From assembly GCF_022627325.1 (NCBI RefSeq), contig NZ_JAETZZ010000005.1:186001-250000 (forward strand): a stretch of 64,000 nt of DNA, read 5' to 3'. Below are positions 37,434-46,717 of the stretch, in pieces (the stretch's first letter is position 1; every line of letters starts with the position of its first letter). The position numbers and the translations under genes were made by a program. The stretch comes from Pseudomonas putida (GTDB lineage: Bacteria; Pseudomonadota; Gammaproteobacteria; Pseudomonadales; Pseudomonadaceae). The notes under the pieces were generated by a model that was given only the letters and a program-made list of their open reading frames with translations, was not told the DNA's origin and did not search any database.

Positions 37434-38909
37434 CTACTCCTGGAATACCCGCTCGAACGAGCACGGCGACTGAGCGAAGCCGGCACCCGCGAATAATTGC
37501 AATGACGCCTGATTGTCGGGCAGCACCTGGGCCTCGATCGCACGCAGGTCCGGCCAGAACTCACGCACGCAGGCCTCGCCACGGGCGAGCAACGCTCTGC
37601 CCCAACCCAGCCCGCAACGCCCCGCGAAGAGATACAACGACACCTTCGCCCGCTGCCCGGGCAAGCGGTCGTAGCGAACACAGCCCACCGGCCCGTCGCC
37701 TGTCTCGGCGATCAGCAGCAAACGCTGCCGATCAGCCAGCGTAGCAGCCAGCCAGGCCAGATGCCCCGCCCAGTCCAGCTCCCGTGCCTGCTGCGAACGG
37801 CGCCGTACCTCGGGCGCGTTGCGCCCGTCGAACAACAGCCGCGCGTCTTCACTGCGAGCAGGACGTAGCGCAAGCCCTTCCCCCAGCAAGGCCACCGCCA
37901 CCCGCTGCGCCCCCAGGCCATCGACCAGTGCCCGACTGCGCTCGGCGAAGCTCTGGCGCAGTGCCTGATTGATCAGCAACAGGGCAATCGCCTGGCGCAG
38001 CGCAGGCACCTGGACCTGCCCAGCCTCCCCCAGGTAAAGATGCATGCCCGCCCGAGCCATGGCCTGGGCATTGGCCCGCTGGTTGTCTGCCACGCTCACG
38101 CACAGGCTCGGCAAGCCCAGCGCGGCGCGCTCCCAGGTAGTACCGCCGCCGGCGCCGATGAACAAGTCTGCCGCAACCATCCGCATTGGCAGATCGTCGA
38201 CATAGTCATGCAGCTCCCAACCCGCCCGCGCGTCGCACAACTGGGCCAGCAGCTCACCCTGCCGATGCCCGAGCCCAGCGATGCAGGTGACCTGCAACCC
38301 TTCCAGCCCGGACAGCGCCTGCAAGGTCTTGGGCAGCATGCCAGCCACATCGAAGCCACCGAAACTCACCAGCACCCTTCGTGCCTGCAGGGGCGGCGAT
38401 ATCGCCGCCCCCTGAAACGCCGGCCCCACCAGCGCATAGCGTGGCCCCAGCAAGCGCCGGCACTCCGTTGCCAGCCGCGGCGCGTAGAGCGCCTCGCTGG
38501 CACTGAAATTCTGATCCAGCAGCAGGTCGGCGGCATGATCACGATCAGCCAGGTCATCGATGACCGCGATGCGCCGGGCGAACGCCCGGGCTGCCTGCTC
38601 CCAGCGGGCGTCCAAGGCGTAATGATCGACGATTAGCCAGTCGAATCGGGCCTGTGCCGGCAGCACATCACGCAGCGCCGCGATATCCGCGGCCCAGGGT
38701 TCGATGCCCGGTTTTTCCTCGCGCTGCGGCCATGCAAAGACCTTGAAACCCTCCTGCTCGATGGCGGCCCGGCGATGACCGTCAAGCAGGCAACAGGCAA
38801 AGCTCACCTGCGCACCGAGCTCTCGGAGGGCTTTGCCCAGCGTCAGGCAGCGCGCCGTGTGGCCGACGCCAATCGATGAAGAGGCATCAGCACGTACCAG
38901 CACCTTCAT
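37434..38909 (-). CDS. pseG: PseG nucleotidase fused to a GNAT acetyltransferase (PseH-like)
   Basis: The N-terminal part (about 1-340) is PseG, the UDP-sugar hydrolase of pseudaminic acid synthesis: catalytic His17 in SSIGVGHTARC and the UDP-binding loop GAGGGTTWERAALGLP. The C-terminal part (about 345-491) is a GNAT domain (LALRPARSEDARLL, then LLIAETGDGPVGCVRYDRL, ending AGAGFAQSPCSFERVFQE). It most likely supplies the 4-N-acetylation done by separate PseH elsewhere; no stand-alone pseH is visible. It overlaps pseF by four bases. Confidence 0.9.
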   Translation of the reverse strand: MKVLVRADASSSIGVGHTARCLTLGKALRELGAQVSFACCLLDGHRRAAIEQEGFKVFAWPQREEKPGIEPWAADIAALRDVLPAQARFDWLIVDHYALDARWEQAARAFARRIAVIDDLADRDHAADLLLDQNFSASEALYAPRLATECRRLLGPRYALVGPAFQGAAISPPLQARRVLVSFGGFDVAGMLPKTLQALSGLEGLQVTCIAGLGHRQGELLAQLCDARAGWELHDYVDDLPMRMVAADLFIGAGGGTTWERAALGLPSLCVSVADNQRANAQAMARAGMHLYLGEAGQVQVPALRQAIALLLINQALRQSFAERSRALVDGLGAQRVAVALLGEGLALRPARSEDARLLFDGRNAPEVRRRSQQARELDWAGHLAWLAATLADRQRLLLIAETGDGPVGCVRYDRLPGQRAKVSLYLFAGRCGLGWGRALLARGEACVREFWPDLRAIEAQVLPDNQASLQLFAGAGFAQSPCSFERVFQE

Positions 38910-39631
38910 GGCGCCAGCTCCCCGCCAGCTTTGAGCGCTGCGTACAGGTACTGCGCGCGCAACCAGTCTTCCTCGCTGTCGATGTCCTGAACCAGATGCC
39001 GGGGGATGATCACTGGCAAACTCCGCTCGGAATGAAGGGCCTCGTTCTGCAACCAGGCCTGCACCCGCCCCCAGTAAAACTGGCCAGCATCCTGATAGGC
39101 CGGTGCCAGGTCCTGAGACCGGGTCTCACGATACTGTGGGTACAGAGGCACAAGCGCACCCTGATCGTCGAGCGACAGCGCCCGCTGGACCGGGAAACCG
39201 AAGCTGCTCACCGAAAAGGCGAAAGAGCGCTCAGGGTGTTGCCGCAACAACGCCAACCCCTGTTGCAAGTAACGCTGCTGCACGAAAGGCGCAGTGGCGT
39301 AGATGCAACAGGCATGGGTCAGGACATGGCCCTGGCTGGCCAGTACCTGCAGGGCGTGGCTGACCACAGCCTGGGTGGTGGCATGATCGTCAGCCAGGTG
39401 CGCCGGCCGACGGAACGGCACCTGCGCACCGTATTCCCGTGCCACCGCCTCTATTTCAGGGTCGTCGGTGCTGACCACCACCTGTTCGAACAAGCCACTG
39501 GCCAGTGCCACTTGGATCGAGTGGGCAATGATCGGCAGCCCGGCGAACATCTTGAGGTTCTTGCCAGGGATCCGTTTGCTGCCTCCACGGGCCGGGATGA
39601 TCGCGACGTTGGTTTCCATTCGCTCAGGCAT
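38906..39631 (-). CDS. pseF: CMP-pseudaminic acid cytidylyltransferase PseF
   Basis: PseF activates pseudaminic acid with CTP. The 241-residue protein has the cytidylyltransferase N-terminus VAIIPARGGSKRIPGKN and an AQYLYAALK C-terminus. It is 241 residues if the ATG at 39631, inside the pseC end, is used. The ATG at 39619 (METNVAIIP) is an equally likely start, 4 bases after the pseC stop. Confidence 0.92.
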   Translation of the reverse strand: MPERMETNVAIIPARGGSKRIPGKNLKMFAGLPIIAHSIQVALASGLFEQVVVSTDDPEIEAVAREYGAQVPFRRPAHLADDHATTQAVVSHALQVLASQGHVLTHACCIYATAPFVQQRYLQQGLALLRQHPERSFAFSVSSFGFPVQRALSLDDQGALVPLYPQYRETRSQDLAPAYQDAGQFYWGRVQAWLQNEALHSERSLPVIIPRHLVQDIDSEEDWLRAQYLYAALKAGGELAP

Positions 39632-40805
39632 TCACGCAGCCCACCGGCAACTTCAGCAACCCGCACAGGCTGGCGATCACTTGATCCTGCTGAGCGTCAG
39701 TCAGCTGCGGGTACATTGGCAGGCTCAGGGCTTGTGCGTAGTAACTTTCGGCCTGCGGAAAATCGCCCTGTTTGAAGCCCAGGTCGCGGTAATAGGGTTG
39801 CAGGTGAATGGGAATGTAGTGAAGGTTGACCCCAACTCCTGCAGCCCGCATCCCATCGAAAATCTCCCGGTGTGAACGCGGGATACGATCACACTCAAGG
39901 CGCACCACGAACAGATGCCAGGCGGACTCGGCATCCTGCTGAGGCGCCTGGACGCTCACGGGCAGGTGCGCCAGCAAGCGCTGATAGCGAGCCGCCAACT
40001 CGCGGCGACGGGCAAGGAACGCATCCAGCCGGGTCAGTTGAGACAGCCCCAGGGCAGCTTGCAGGTCGGTGATGCGATAGTTGAAGCCCAGTTCAAGTTG
40101 CTGGTAGTACCAGGCACCATGGCTTTCTTCGGTCATTTGGCCCGGGTCACGGCTGATCCCGTGACTGCGCAGCCTGCGCAAACGCGCGGCCAGATCGGCA
40201 CGCGCGGTAAGCACCATGCCGCCCTCGGCCGTGGTGATGATCTTTACCGGGTGAAAGCTGAACACCGTCATGTCGGCATATTCGCCACAGCCGACCGGCT
40301 TGCCCGCGTAACGTGCGCCGACCGCGTGGGCAGCGTCCTCGATAAGGGTAAAGCCATACTGCCGGGCCAGCACCGCGATCGAACGCATGTCGGCGCTTTG
40401 CCCGGCAAAGGCCACAGCGACTACCACCTTGGGCAGGCGCCCCTCCCGGGCGGCCTGCTCGAGTTTCAGCGCAAGTGCCTGGGCGTCGATAGTCCAGGTG
40501 TGCGGGTCGATATCGACGAAATCGACACCGGCGCCGCAGTAGCGCCCACAGTTGGCTGATGCGACAAAACTGATGGGGCTGGTCCATAGCCAGTCCCCGC
40601 TCCCCAGGCCAGCGGCGAGGCAGGCAAGGTGCAGCCCCGCAGTGGCGTTGCACACAGCTACCGCGTGCGTTGCGCCACAACGCTGGGCCATAGCCTGCTC
40701 GAAGTGCTCGATCAGTGGCCCCTGAGTCAGCCAGTCGGACTGCAGCACCTCTACGACCGCGGCGATATCCGCCTGATCGATGCTCTGCCGAGCATAGGGG
40801 ATCAT
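39624..40805 (-). CDS. pseC: UDP-4-amino sugar aminotransferase PseC
   Basis: PseC is the PLP enzyme that puts the 4-amino group on the UDP-4-keto altrose intermediate. The 393-residue DegT/DnrJ-family protein has the PLP lysine Lys188 (VFSFHPVKIITTAEGG), Asp157 (IEDAAHAVGARY) and SPISFVASANCG. It overlaps pseB by four bases (ATGA). Confidence 0.93.
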   Translation of the reverse strand: MIPYARQSIDQADIAAVVEVLQSDWLTQGPLIEHFEQAMAQRCGATHAVAVCNATAGLHLACLAAGLGSGDWLWTSPISFVASANCGRYCGAGVDFVDIDPHTWTIDAQALALKLEQAAREGRLPKVVVAVAFAGQSADMRSIAVLARQYGFTLIEDAAHAVGARYAGKPVGCGEYADMTVFSFHPVKIITTAEGGMVLTARADLAARLRRLRSHGISRDPGQMTEESHGAWYYQQLELGFNYRITDLQAALGLSQLTRLDAFLARRRELAARYQRLLAHLPVSVQAPQQDAESAWHLFVVRLECDRIPRSHREIFDGMRAAGVGVNLHYIPIHLQPYYRDLGFKQGDFPQAESYYAQALSLPMYPQLTDAQQDQVIASLCGLLKLPVGCVNA

Positions 40806-41803
40806 GCTGGCAAGCCTGCGTGCAGGTCTGCCAGCTGGTCCACGGTGAGGAAGGCGGGATTGGTATCGGAACGGTACTCGAAATCCTCGGCAACCCAGCG
40901 CCCGGTTTCACCCACGCAATCGATCGCAAAATCCACATCCGTATGGTTGAAGCGGATCGACGGAACGATGGTGAAATGATCACCAAACTCAAGGGTCATC
41001 CGCGCATCGTCCAGCGGGATCATCAGTTCGTGCAGCTTTTCCCCCGGGCGGATGCCGACCACGTTCTGCGGCAAGTGCCCGGCCATGCCGCGCGCCAGGT
41101 CGACGATGCGAATGGACGGGATCTTGGGCACGAACACTTCCCCCCCGTGCATGCGGGCAAAGCTGTCGAGCACGAACTGTACGCCATGGTCGAGGGTGAT
41201 CCAGAAGCGCGTCATCCGCGGGTCAGTGACGGGGAGCTCGCGGGCACCCTCCTCGATCAGGCGCTTGAAGAATGGCACCACCGAGCCCCGGGAGCCCGCC
41301 ACATTGCCATAGCGCACAACCGCAAAGCGGGTGTCCTGTTGGCCGGCAAAATTGTTGGCGGCCACGAACAGCTTGTCGGACAGCAGCTTGGTCGCACCAT
41401 ACAGGTTGATCGGGCTGGCCGCCTTGTCGGTGGACAGTGCGACGACCTTCTGCACGCCATTCTCGATCGCCGCGGCGATGATGTTTTCGGCACCATTGAC
41501 GTTGGTGCGGATGCATTCGGTGGGGTTGTACTCGGCCGCGGGCACATGCTTGAGCGCGGCGGCATGAACCACATAGTCGATACCGCGCATGGCCTGGCGC
41601 ACGCGCTCGGCATCACGGACATCGCCCAGGAAATAGCGCATGCACGGCGCGTTGAAACGCTGCTGCATCTCATACTGTTTCAACTCGTCGCGGGAGAACA
41701 CCACGACGCGCCGTGGGCGGTAGCGCTCAAGCAACCGCTCGATGAAGCGGCGCCCGAACGACCCGGTCCCCCCGGAGATGAAAATGGACTTGTCGTCGAA
41801 CAT
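40802..41803 (-). CDS. pseB: UDP-GlcNAc 4,6-dehydratase (inverting) PseB
   Basis: PseB begins pseudaminic acid synthesis from UDP-GlcNAc with 4,6-dehydration and C5 inversion. The 333-residue Rossmann protein has GGTGSFG (11-17) and the catalytic set Thr125/Asp126/Lys127 and Tyr135/Lys139 in LSTDKAASPINLYGATK. First of pseBCF-GH-I; a gap of 135 bases lies upstream. Confidence 0.95.
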   Translation of the reverse strand: MFDDKSIFISGGTGSFGRRFIERLLERYRPRRVVVFSRDELKQYEMQQRFNAPCMRYFLGDVRDAERVRQAMRGIDYVVHAAALKHVPAAEYNPTECIRTNVNGAENIIAAAIENGVQKVVALSTDKAASPINLYGATKLLSDKLFVAANNFAGQQDTRFAVVRYGNVAGSRGSVVPFFKRLIEEGARELPVTDPRMTRFWITLDHGVQFVLDSFARMHGGEVFVPKIPSIRIVDLARGMAGHLPQNVVGIRPGEKLHELMIPLDDARMTLEFGDHFTIVPSIRFNHTDVDFAIDCVGETGRWVAEDFEYRSDTNPAFLTVDQLADLHAGLPA

Positions 41804-41820
41804 ACCTGGTTCCTAGGGGC

Positions 41821-41845
41821 GGCGCCGTCAGCTGACGAAGGCGCC
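41821..41845. repeat. Nested inverted repeat before pseB
   Basis: GGCGCC and GGCGCC flank a perfect palindrome GTCAGCTGAC, just upstream of the pseB start. It lies in the predicted leader and may be an operator or an RNA hairpin. No T tract follows. Confidence 0.45.
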
Positions 41846-41915
41846 CGATTGCACTGTAAGGCAGGGCGCACAGCGTACAGATTTCTGACTCGCGCCCCCA
41901 ATGAACCAGCTCGAA

Positions 41916-41930
41916 GCAAGATGCAGGCCA
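41916..41930 (-). promoter_or_regulatory. Candidate sigma-54 promoter for the pse genes
   Basis: The minus strand reads TGGCCTGCATCTTGC, with TGGC and TTGC at the correct spacing in the gap before pseB. The estimated leader is about 100 bases, longer than for the flagellar promoters. It is weaker evidence than those and needs mapping. Confidence 0.45.
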
Positions 41931-41938
41931 GTGCCGCG

Positions 41939-44851
41939 TCAGGCGATCAGCCCGGCCCAGTCCAGTGCCGCCTTGCCGGGGGCAAGCACCTGGCTTTGGA
42001 CTGTACCTTGCCACTGCGCCGACCATTTGGCGCGCAATGCCGCCAGCGCCGCCTCGTCCTCGGCGACCACGCCGGGGTGAATCACCTGCACCTGTGGCGT
42101 CCAGACTGTCAGCAGGCCGGCCGCGGCTGCTTTCAGGCACAGGTCGACATCACCATGGGCATGGGCGAACGTGGTTTCGTCGAGCCCCTCCAGAGCACGG
42201 AAGACTTCGCTACGGACCATCAGGCAGCTCGCCGAGACCGCTGGACAGTTCTGCTCGACCGCCAGCCGATTCAGGTAACCCACGGCATTTGCGGCCTCAC
42301 CGGCAAAAGCTGGCGCAACTGCGCCTTCGGCGTCCAGCAGCAAGCCCGCCTGGGCAAGCTTGCCGTCAGTATCGAGCAGCTTGGCACCGACCACGCCTAC
42401 TTCCGGACGCTGCGCCTGGTTGAGCAACGCTTCGATCCAGTTGGCATTGACCACTTCGGCGTCCGCCGCCAGCAATATCAGGTATTGCCCCTTGGCCTCG
42501 GCACTGGCAGCGTTGCATAGCGCTGCCGCGCTCAGGCGCTCGGCACTTTGCAGCACGCGCACCTTGCCAACTTGCTGCTGCGCCAGCCATTCGAGCAACT
42601 GCGGTGACTGACTGGCGTTGTCGGCGATCAGTACCTCGTAGCGCGCATAGCGAGTGCGCTGCAGGATGCTCTTCAGGCAGCGCTGCAGTTCGTCCAGATT
42701 GTCCTCGCTGCGCAGCACGATGCTCACCAGCGGCCGCTCGACATGCCTGTAGTCGATACGCAAGGTGCCAGGCAGCGGCGTACTGACCTGGGCCTTGTAG
42801 CCACGGCCGGCCAAGTGTCGCATCAAGGCCTGGCGGGCATGCTCGCTGTCCTTGGCCTGCGGTGCCGGGGTGATCAGCATCGGCTCGTCGAGATGGGCCA
42901 GCCCATTGAGGCCGCCCTGCTCGATCAGGCGCAGCAGCAGGTCGAACTCCAACGCCTCGGCAAAGTCCTTATCGAAGCCACCCGCCTCCACCAGCACCTC
43001 CCGACGCAGCAGCCAATGGCGTGCCATCAGCGCGGGATTGGCCTGCAGCAGGTCCAGGTTTACTCCCGGGCGCAGCAGCTCTCGCCAGGCACCATCGGCC
43101 TGTTGCTGGATCTCGTCTACCGCGACCGCGCGGCAATCGGGAGCGTTCAGCAGCTCGAGGCTGGCGCGCAAAAGACCGGTGGCGGTGAAACGGTCACCCG
43201 CCTCAGCCAGCACCAGCCATTCGCAGGCCGTCTGCCGGGCGATCTGGTTGATCCGCTCGACGTAGTCTTCGCGGCTGACCTTGATGAAATGCAGGGTGTT
43301 CTGCAGCGAGGTGGCCACAGGCGGCTCGCCTGTGGTGAAGACCATGATCCGGAACGCCTTGCTCAGGCCGCCCAGCAGGCTGTCGAACGTGTCCTGGAGC
43401 TTGGCCATGTTGTTGTCCAGGTCCAACAGCAGGATGCCGAACTGCGGACCACCCTGATGCAGCGCCAGGTGCTCGTTGATGGTCGCTAGCGCGGCGGTGT
43501 CCGGCTTGTGCGCCTCCAGCCAGTCGAGCAGGCGACCCGAATGCATGCTCCCAAGCAGTTCGCGACCGCTTTGCTTCAATACGCCTTCAAGCCGTGCCAG
43601 CCAAGCGAACAGCGCCTCGCTCTCCTCGGTCTCATCACTGTCACGCAGGTGTCCGGCCAGGTGCCGCACCACCTCACGGTTGAACGCGTTGCACTGCAGT
43701 GCCTCCCACAAGCGGGTACGTACGGTGCCCGAAGTGTCGCTGGGCTGTGCCAGCAGCAGCTGTTCCTGGCGCAATAGCAGCGGCTCCAGTTGCTGCAACT
43801 GCAGGCGCCCGGCCGGCATGGCATGGATCAGAAACTCCAGTGCCGTAAGCTGATCGAAGAATGCCTGGTTGTAGAACGGCATTTCCACGTACTGGGACGG
43901 CTGGAAGGTACGCACCGGCGGGTTCAGCGGGTCTGTCCAGCTTGACTCCCAGATCAGCTCCAGGGTCATCGCCCGGCCTTTGAACAGCCCCTCGGCAGTG
44001 ACTGCAAAGCTGTCCAGGGCCAGCTGGCGGCGCGCCTCGTGGTCCAGCCCCTCGATGGCGGTCGGCAGGCCGGCAAGGAAGTCGGCGAACTGTTCGCGCT
44101 CGGCCACCGACTTGGCGTCGGTGAAGGCCAGCACATGAATGACCTCGGTCTGATGCTCGGAGACACCGTAGTTGGTTTCACGTACCGCGTAGGGGATTGG
44201 CAGGATCCGCGCTTTGGCGTTGGTCAGCAGGAAGTACGCGTGGCCGATCTCCTGCCACTCGAAGCTCGTGCCCTCGGGCAGCAGCTCAAACCACTGGCGC
44301 AGCAATGCAGTGCGGGTGACAGCGAAGAAAGGTGGGATGAACTCACCCATGTAGTCCAGCAGGCGCTGTTCAGCGCGCGGAGCGTTGTAGTTCTCACGGA
44401 CCTTCTTGTTACGCCGGTAGTACTTCACCTGGGTGGCTTCGGCCAGGTAGTTCAGACAGTAGCCATGGCACAGGCCGTAATCGGGGTTGGCCTCAAGGAA
44501 GTCCAGCGACTGGTTCAGCCCGTCGTACAGCAGGAAATCGTCATCAGCGGCGAAGGCCATGAACGGCGTGTTCACCCGGCCCACACCATAGGCCAGCTTG
44601 GCCTGGAAGCCCTGGTAGGAAAACTGTGGCAGGTGCAGGTACTCGACGCCGGGGTACTGCGCGGCCATCACCTCGGCAGATTCGCTCGAGGAATCCAGCA
44701 CGAGGATCGAGCACCGATAGCCGCTGTAATACTGCAGCGTGCGCTGCAGGAACGCCGGCCGGTTGTGCGTCATCAATACCAGCGTGAACCGCTCGCGCAG
44801 TGTGGCTGCCTGGTCTGCCGAGAAATTGCCTTGCATAGTCTTACCCACCAT
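41939..44851 (-). CDS. Large multi-domain glycosyltransferase, flagellin glycosylation island
   Basis: This 970-residue cytoplasmic protein carries three glycosyltransferase-like regions. The first is an N-terminal GT2-like domain (LVLMTHNRPAFLQRTLQYY, AFAADDDFLLYDGL with the DDD metal motif, TIGR00180-like). The second is a degenerate middle region (about 490-720). The third is a C-terminal GT2 domain (VSIVLRSEDNLDELQRCLKS, VLIADNASQSPQLLEWL). The C-terminal region is clearly related to the third GT2 domain of the 1193-residue enzyme. It is the last gene of the CDP-sugar operon; sugar specificity is unknown. Confidence 0.85.
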   Translation of the reverse strand: MVGKTMQGNFSADQAATLRERFTLVLMTHNRPAFLQRTLQYYSGYRCSILVLDSSSESAEVMAAQYPGVEYLHLPQFSYQGFQAKLAYGVGRVNTPFMAFAADDDFLLYDGLNQSLDFLEANPDYGLCHGYCLNYLAEATQVKYYRRNKKVRENYNAPRAEQRLLDYMGEFIPPFFAVTRTALLRQWFELLPEGTSFEWQEIGHAYFLLTNAKARILPIPYAVRETNYGVSEHQTEVIHVLAFTDAKSVAEREQFADFLAGLPTAIEGLDHEARRQLALDSFAVTAEGLFKGRAMTLELIWESSWTDPLNPPVRTFQPSQYVEMPFYNQAFFDQLTALEFLIHAMPAGRLQLQQLEPLLLRQEQLLLAQPSDTSGTVRTRLWEALQCNAFNREVVRHLAGHLRDSDETEESEALFAWLARLEGVLKQSGRELLGSMHSGRLLDWLEAHKPDTAALATINEHLALHQGGPQFGILLLDLDNNMAKLQDTFDSLLGGLSKAFRIMVFTTGEPPVATSLQNTLHFIKVSREDYVERINQIARQTACEWLVLAEAGDRFTATGLLRASLELLNAPDCRAVAVDEIQQQADGAWRELLRPGVNLDLLQANPALMARHWLLRREVLVEAGGFDKDFAEALEFDLLLRLIEQGGLNGLAHLDEPMLITPAPQAKDSEHARQALMRHLAGRGYKAQVSTPLPGTLRIDYRHVERPLVSIVLRSEDNLDELQRCLKSILQRTRYARYEVLIADNASQSPQLLEWLAQQQVGKVRVLQSAERLSAAALCNAASAEAKGQYLILLAADAEVVNANWIEALLNQAQRPEVGVVGAKLLDTDGKLAQAGLLLDAEGAVAPAFAGEAANAVGYLNRLAVEQNCPAVSASCLMVRSEVFRALEGLDETTFAHAHGDVDLCLKAAAAGLLTVWTPQVQVIHPGVVAEDEAALAALRAKWSAQWQGTVQSQVLAPGKAALDWAGLIA

Positions 44852-44890
44852 TGGCGTTGCCGCCGAAGAAATCGAACTCTGTTGAATGTC

Positions 44891-45625
44891 TCAGCGAACC
44901 CGGCGCAGGTAGCCGTCCGGTGCCACGGTGACCAGCAGCTTGTTCTGCAGCTGATAGTCGATTTCGAAGCTGTCGTTACCCTTGAGGTATTCCCAAACTG
45001 CGGTCTTGGGGTTGTCGCCAGGCCCCCACGGGCGATCGGGGAAAAAGTCTGCCGGCATGTCCTCGACCACGGTGTCCATCACCACGCAGTAACTGCCCAC
45101 GGCCACCAGCGGCGCATACAGCTCCAGCTCCTTGAGCACGTGCTCATGCGTGTGGTTGGAGTCGAGCACCAGGATGACCTTCTTGCCTTCGGCGAGCGCC
45201 CTGACCTGCCCGGCGATGTCGGCATCGATGCTCGAGCCTTCGATCATGCGCACGCGCTTGCTCATCGGGTGCGCCTCGATGGCCTGGCGGTTGTGCGGGC
45301 GGATGTCGATGTCGATGCCAAGCACCTCACCATGGCCCTGCAGCTCCAGCAGGGAGGCGTAGTAGAGGATCGAACCGCCGTGAGCGATGCCGCACTCGAT
45401 GATCAGGTCAGGCTTGACCTGCCAGACGATCTCCTGCATCGCCATCATGTCCTGGGGCAACTGGATGATCGGCCGGCCCATCCACGAAAAATGGTAGCTG
45501 TACTTGTGCTCGGCGGACTTGTTGAAGAAGTCGCGAGACAGTTGCTGCAGCTCCTTGTCTTCGCCCTGGGAGGCGATCTGCGCGTTGCACTCGGCTTCGA
45601 AGGCTTTGATCGGCGTGTCGGTCAT
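44891..45625 (-). CDS. CmcI-family methyltransferase (cephalosporin hydroxylase family)
   Basis: The 244-residue protein has the CmcI/RhmI-type SAM fold: LIIECGIAHGGSILYYAS (74-91), VLGIDIDIRPHNRQAIE, and VILVLDSNHTHEHVLKEL. Members act as sugar O-methyltransferases in glycan and antibiotic loci, so it is a good candidate for methylating the island sugar. The substrate is inference. It begins 6 bases after the previous gene. Confidence 0.83.
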   Translation of the reverse strand: MTDTPIKAFEAECNAQIASQGEDKELQQLSRDFFNKSAEHKYSYHFSWMGRPIIQLPQDMMAMQEIVWQVKPDLIIECGIAHGGSILYYASLLELQGHGEVLGIDIDIRPHNRQAIEAHPMSKRVRMIEGSSIDADIAGQVRALAEGKKVILVLDSNHTHEHVLKELELYAPLVAVGSYCVVMDTVVEDMPADFFPDRPWGPGDNPKTAVWEYLKGNDSFEIDYQLQNKLLVTVAPDGYLRRVR

Positions 45626-45631
45626 GGTTCT

Positions 45632-46717
45632 TTACTCGGTTGGCTGGTCGGTGAAATCGGCATTGTCGACGGCGTGATAGACAAAACGGCCATCGGTCAT
45701 GCGGCGGATTTCCTCGAGGTAATTGGAATTCATCACGAACAGGTGGGCGCCATCCGGCAGGCTTTGCATCGCCTCTTGCGGCGATGACACCCGCGCGCCA
45801 CTTAACGGCAGGTAGCGACCCTGCTTGGCAGGATTGATGTCGATAACCTGGTCCACCGGAGCACCGGCACGCTGCAGGAACAGCGAATAGATCACGCCCT
45901 TGGACGATGCGCCCCAGATCGCCGAACCACGTCCGGCATCGCGGCGCACCAGACATGCGGCATGCTGCAGGCTGGCACTGAAATCGGCCGGCAACGACAG
46001 CGGCGGCACGGGCTCGAGCGTGGTGCGCAGGCTGGCAAGGTCGGCAACGATGTACAGGTACTGGCCATCGAACAGGTGACCGGCCTCGGCGACCGTGCCG
46101 AACAGGCGGTGCAGGTCGGCCAGGCGGAAGTAATTGACATGCTCGTAGAACAGGTCAAACCACGCTTTGTGCTCGATGATCCAGTCCAGGCACGGCACTT
46201 CGATGTATATCTGCCCTGCACCGCCATTGGCATCGGCGATGGCGGCAAGGAACGTGACCGGGTCCTGAATGTGCTCGAGCACATGGCGCAACACGATGGC
46301 TTCGGCCTGGCGGTTCAACTCACGGGTGAAGGGCGCTTTGACCACGTCCGGGTTGTCGCCCTCGTAGGCAGGGTCGATGCCGGTGACGGCATAGCCGCGC
46401 TCGCGCAACAGTTCGAGGAACCAGCCTTTGCCACAGCCCACTTCGATCAGGCGCTGGCCCCTGAAGTGGCGGGCGATGACATCTTCGACATCGTCCAGGT
46501 GGCGCTGGAAGCGCGCCGAATGCGCCTGCTCGTTCTGATAGTCGCTGTCGTAGCTGAGCTTGTCGGCATCGAAAGCGTCGTTGTAGACCAACCCGGTACG
46601 GCTGTCCTGCACCAGACGCATCTCGGCGCAGGCAGAGGTACGGGCCGACTGGGCATCGGCGAATGTGCGGTTCTGCAGCACCGGCAGGCCGGCGGCGCGA
46701 TACAACTCATGTTTCAT
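45632..46717 (-). CDS. SAM-dependent methyltransferase with C-methyltransferase C-terminal domain
   Basis: From ATG 46717 (361 residues, GGGAG six bases upstream), motif I is LIEVGCGKGWF (90-100). A C-terminal Methyltransf_14-type domain follows (SAIWGASSKGVIYSLFLQRA, VIDINPAKQGRYLPLSG). The N-terminal zinc domain of this family is degenerate: the expected CxxC is replaced by LPVLQN. It overlaps the previous gene by 11 bases. It may act on another position of the sugar or on an amino group. Confidence 0.82.
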   Translation of the reverse strand: MKHELYRAAGLPVLQNRTFADAQSARTSACAEMRLVQDSRTGLVYNDAFDADKLSYDSDYQNEQAHSARFQRHLDDVEDVIARHFRGQRLIEVGCGKGWFLELLRERGYAVTGIDPAYEGDNPDVVKAPFTRELNRQAEAIVLRHVLEHIQDPVTFLAAIADANGGAGQIYIEVPCLDWIIEHKAWFDLFYEHVNYFRLADLHRLFGTVAEAGHLFDGQYLYIVADLASLRTTLEPVPPLSLPADFSASLQHAACLVRRDAGRGSAIWGASSKGVIYSLFLQRAGAPVDQVIDINPAKQGRYLPLSGARVSSPQEAMQSLPDGAHLFVMNSNYLEEIRRMTDGRFVYHAVDNADFTDQPTE

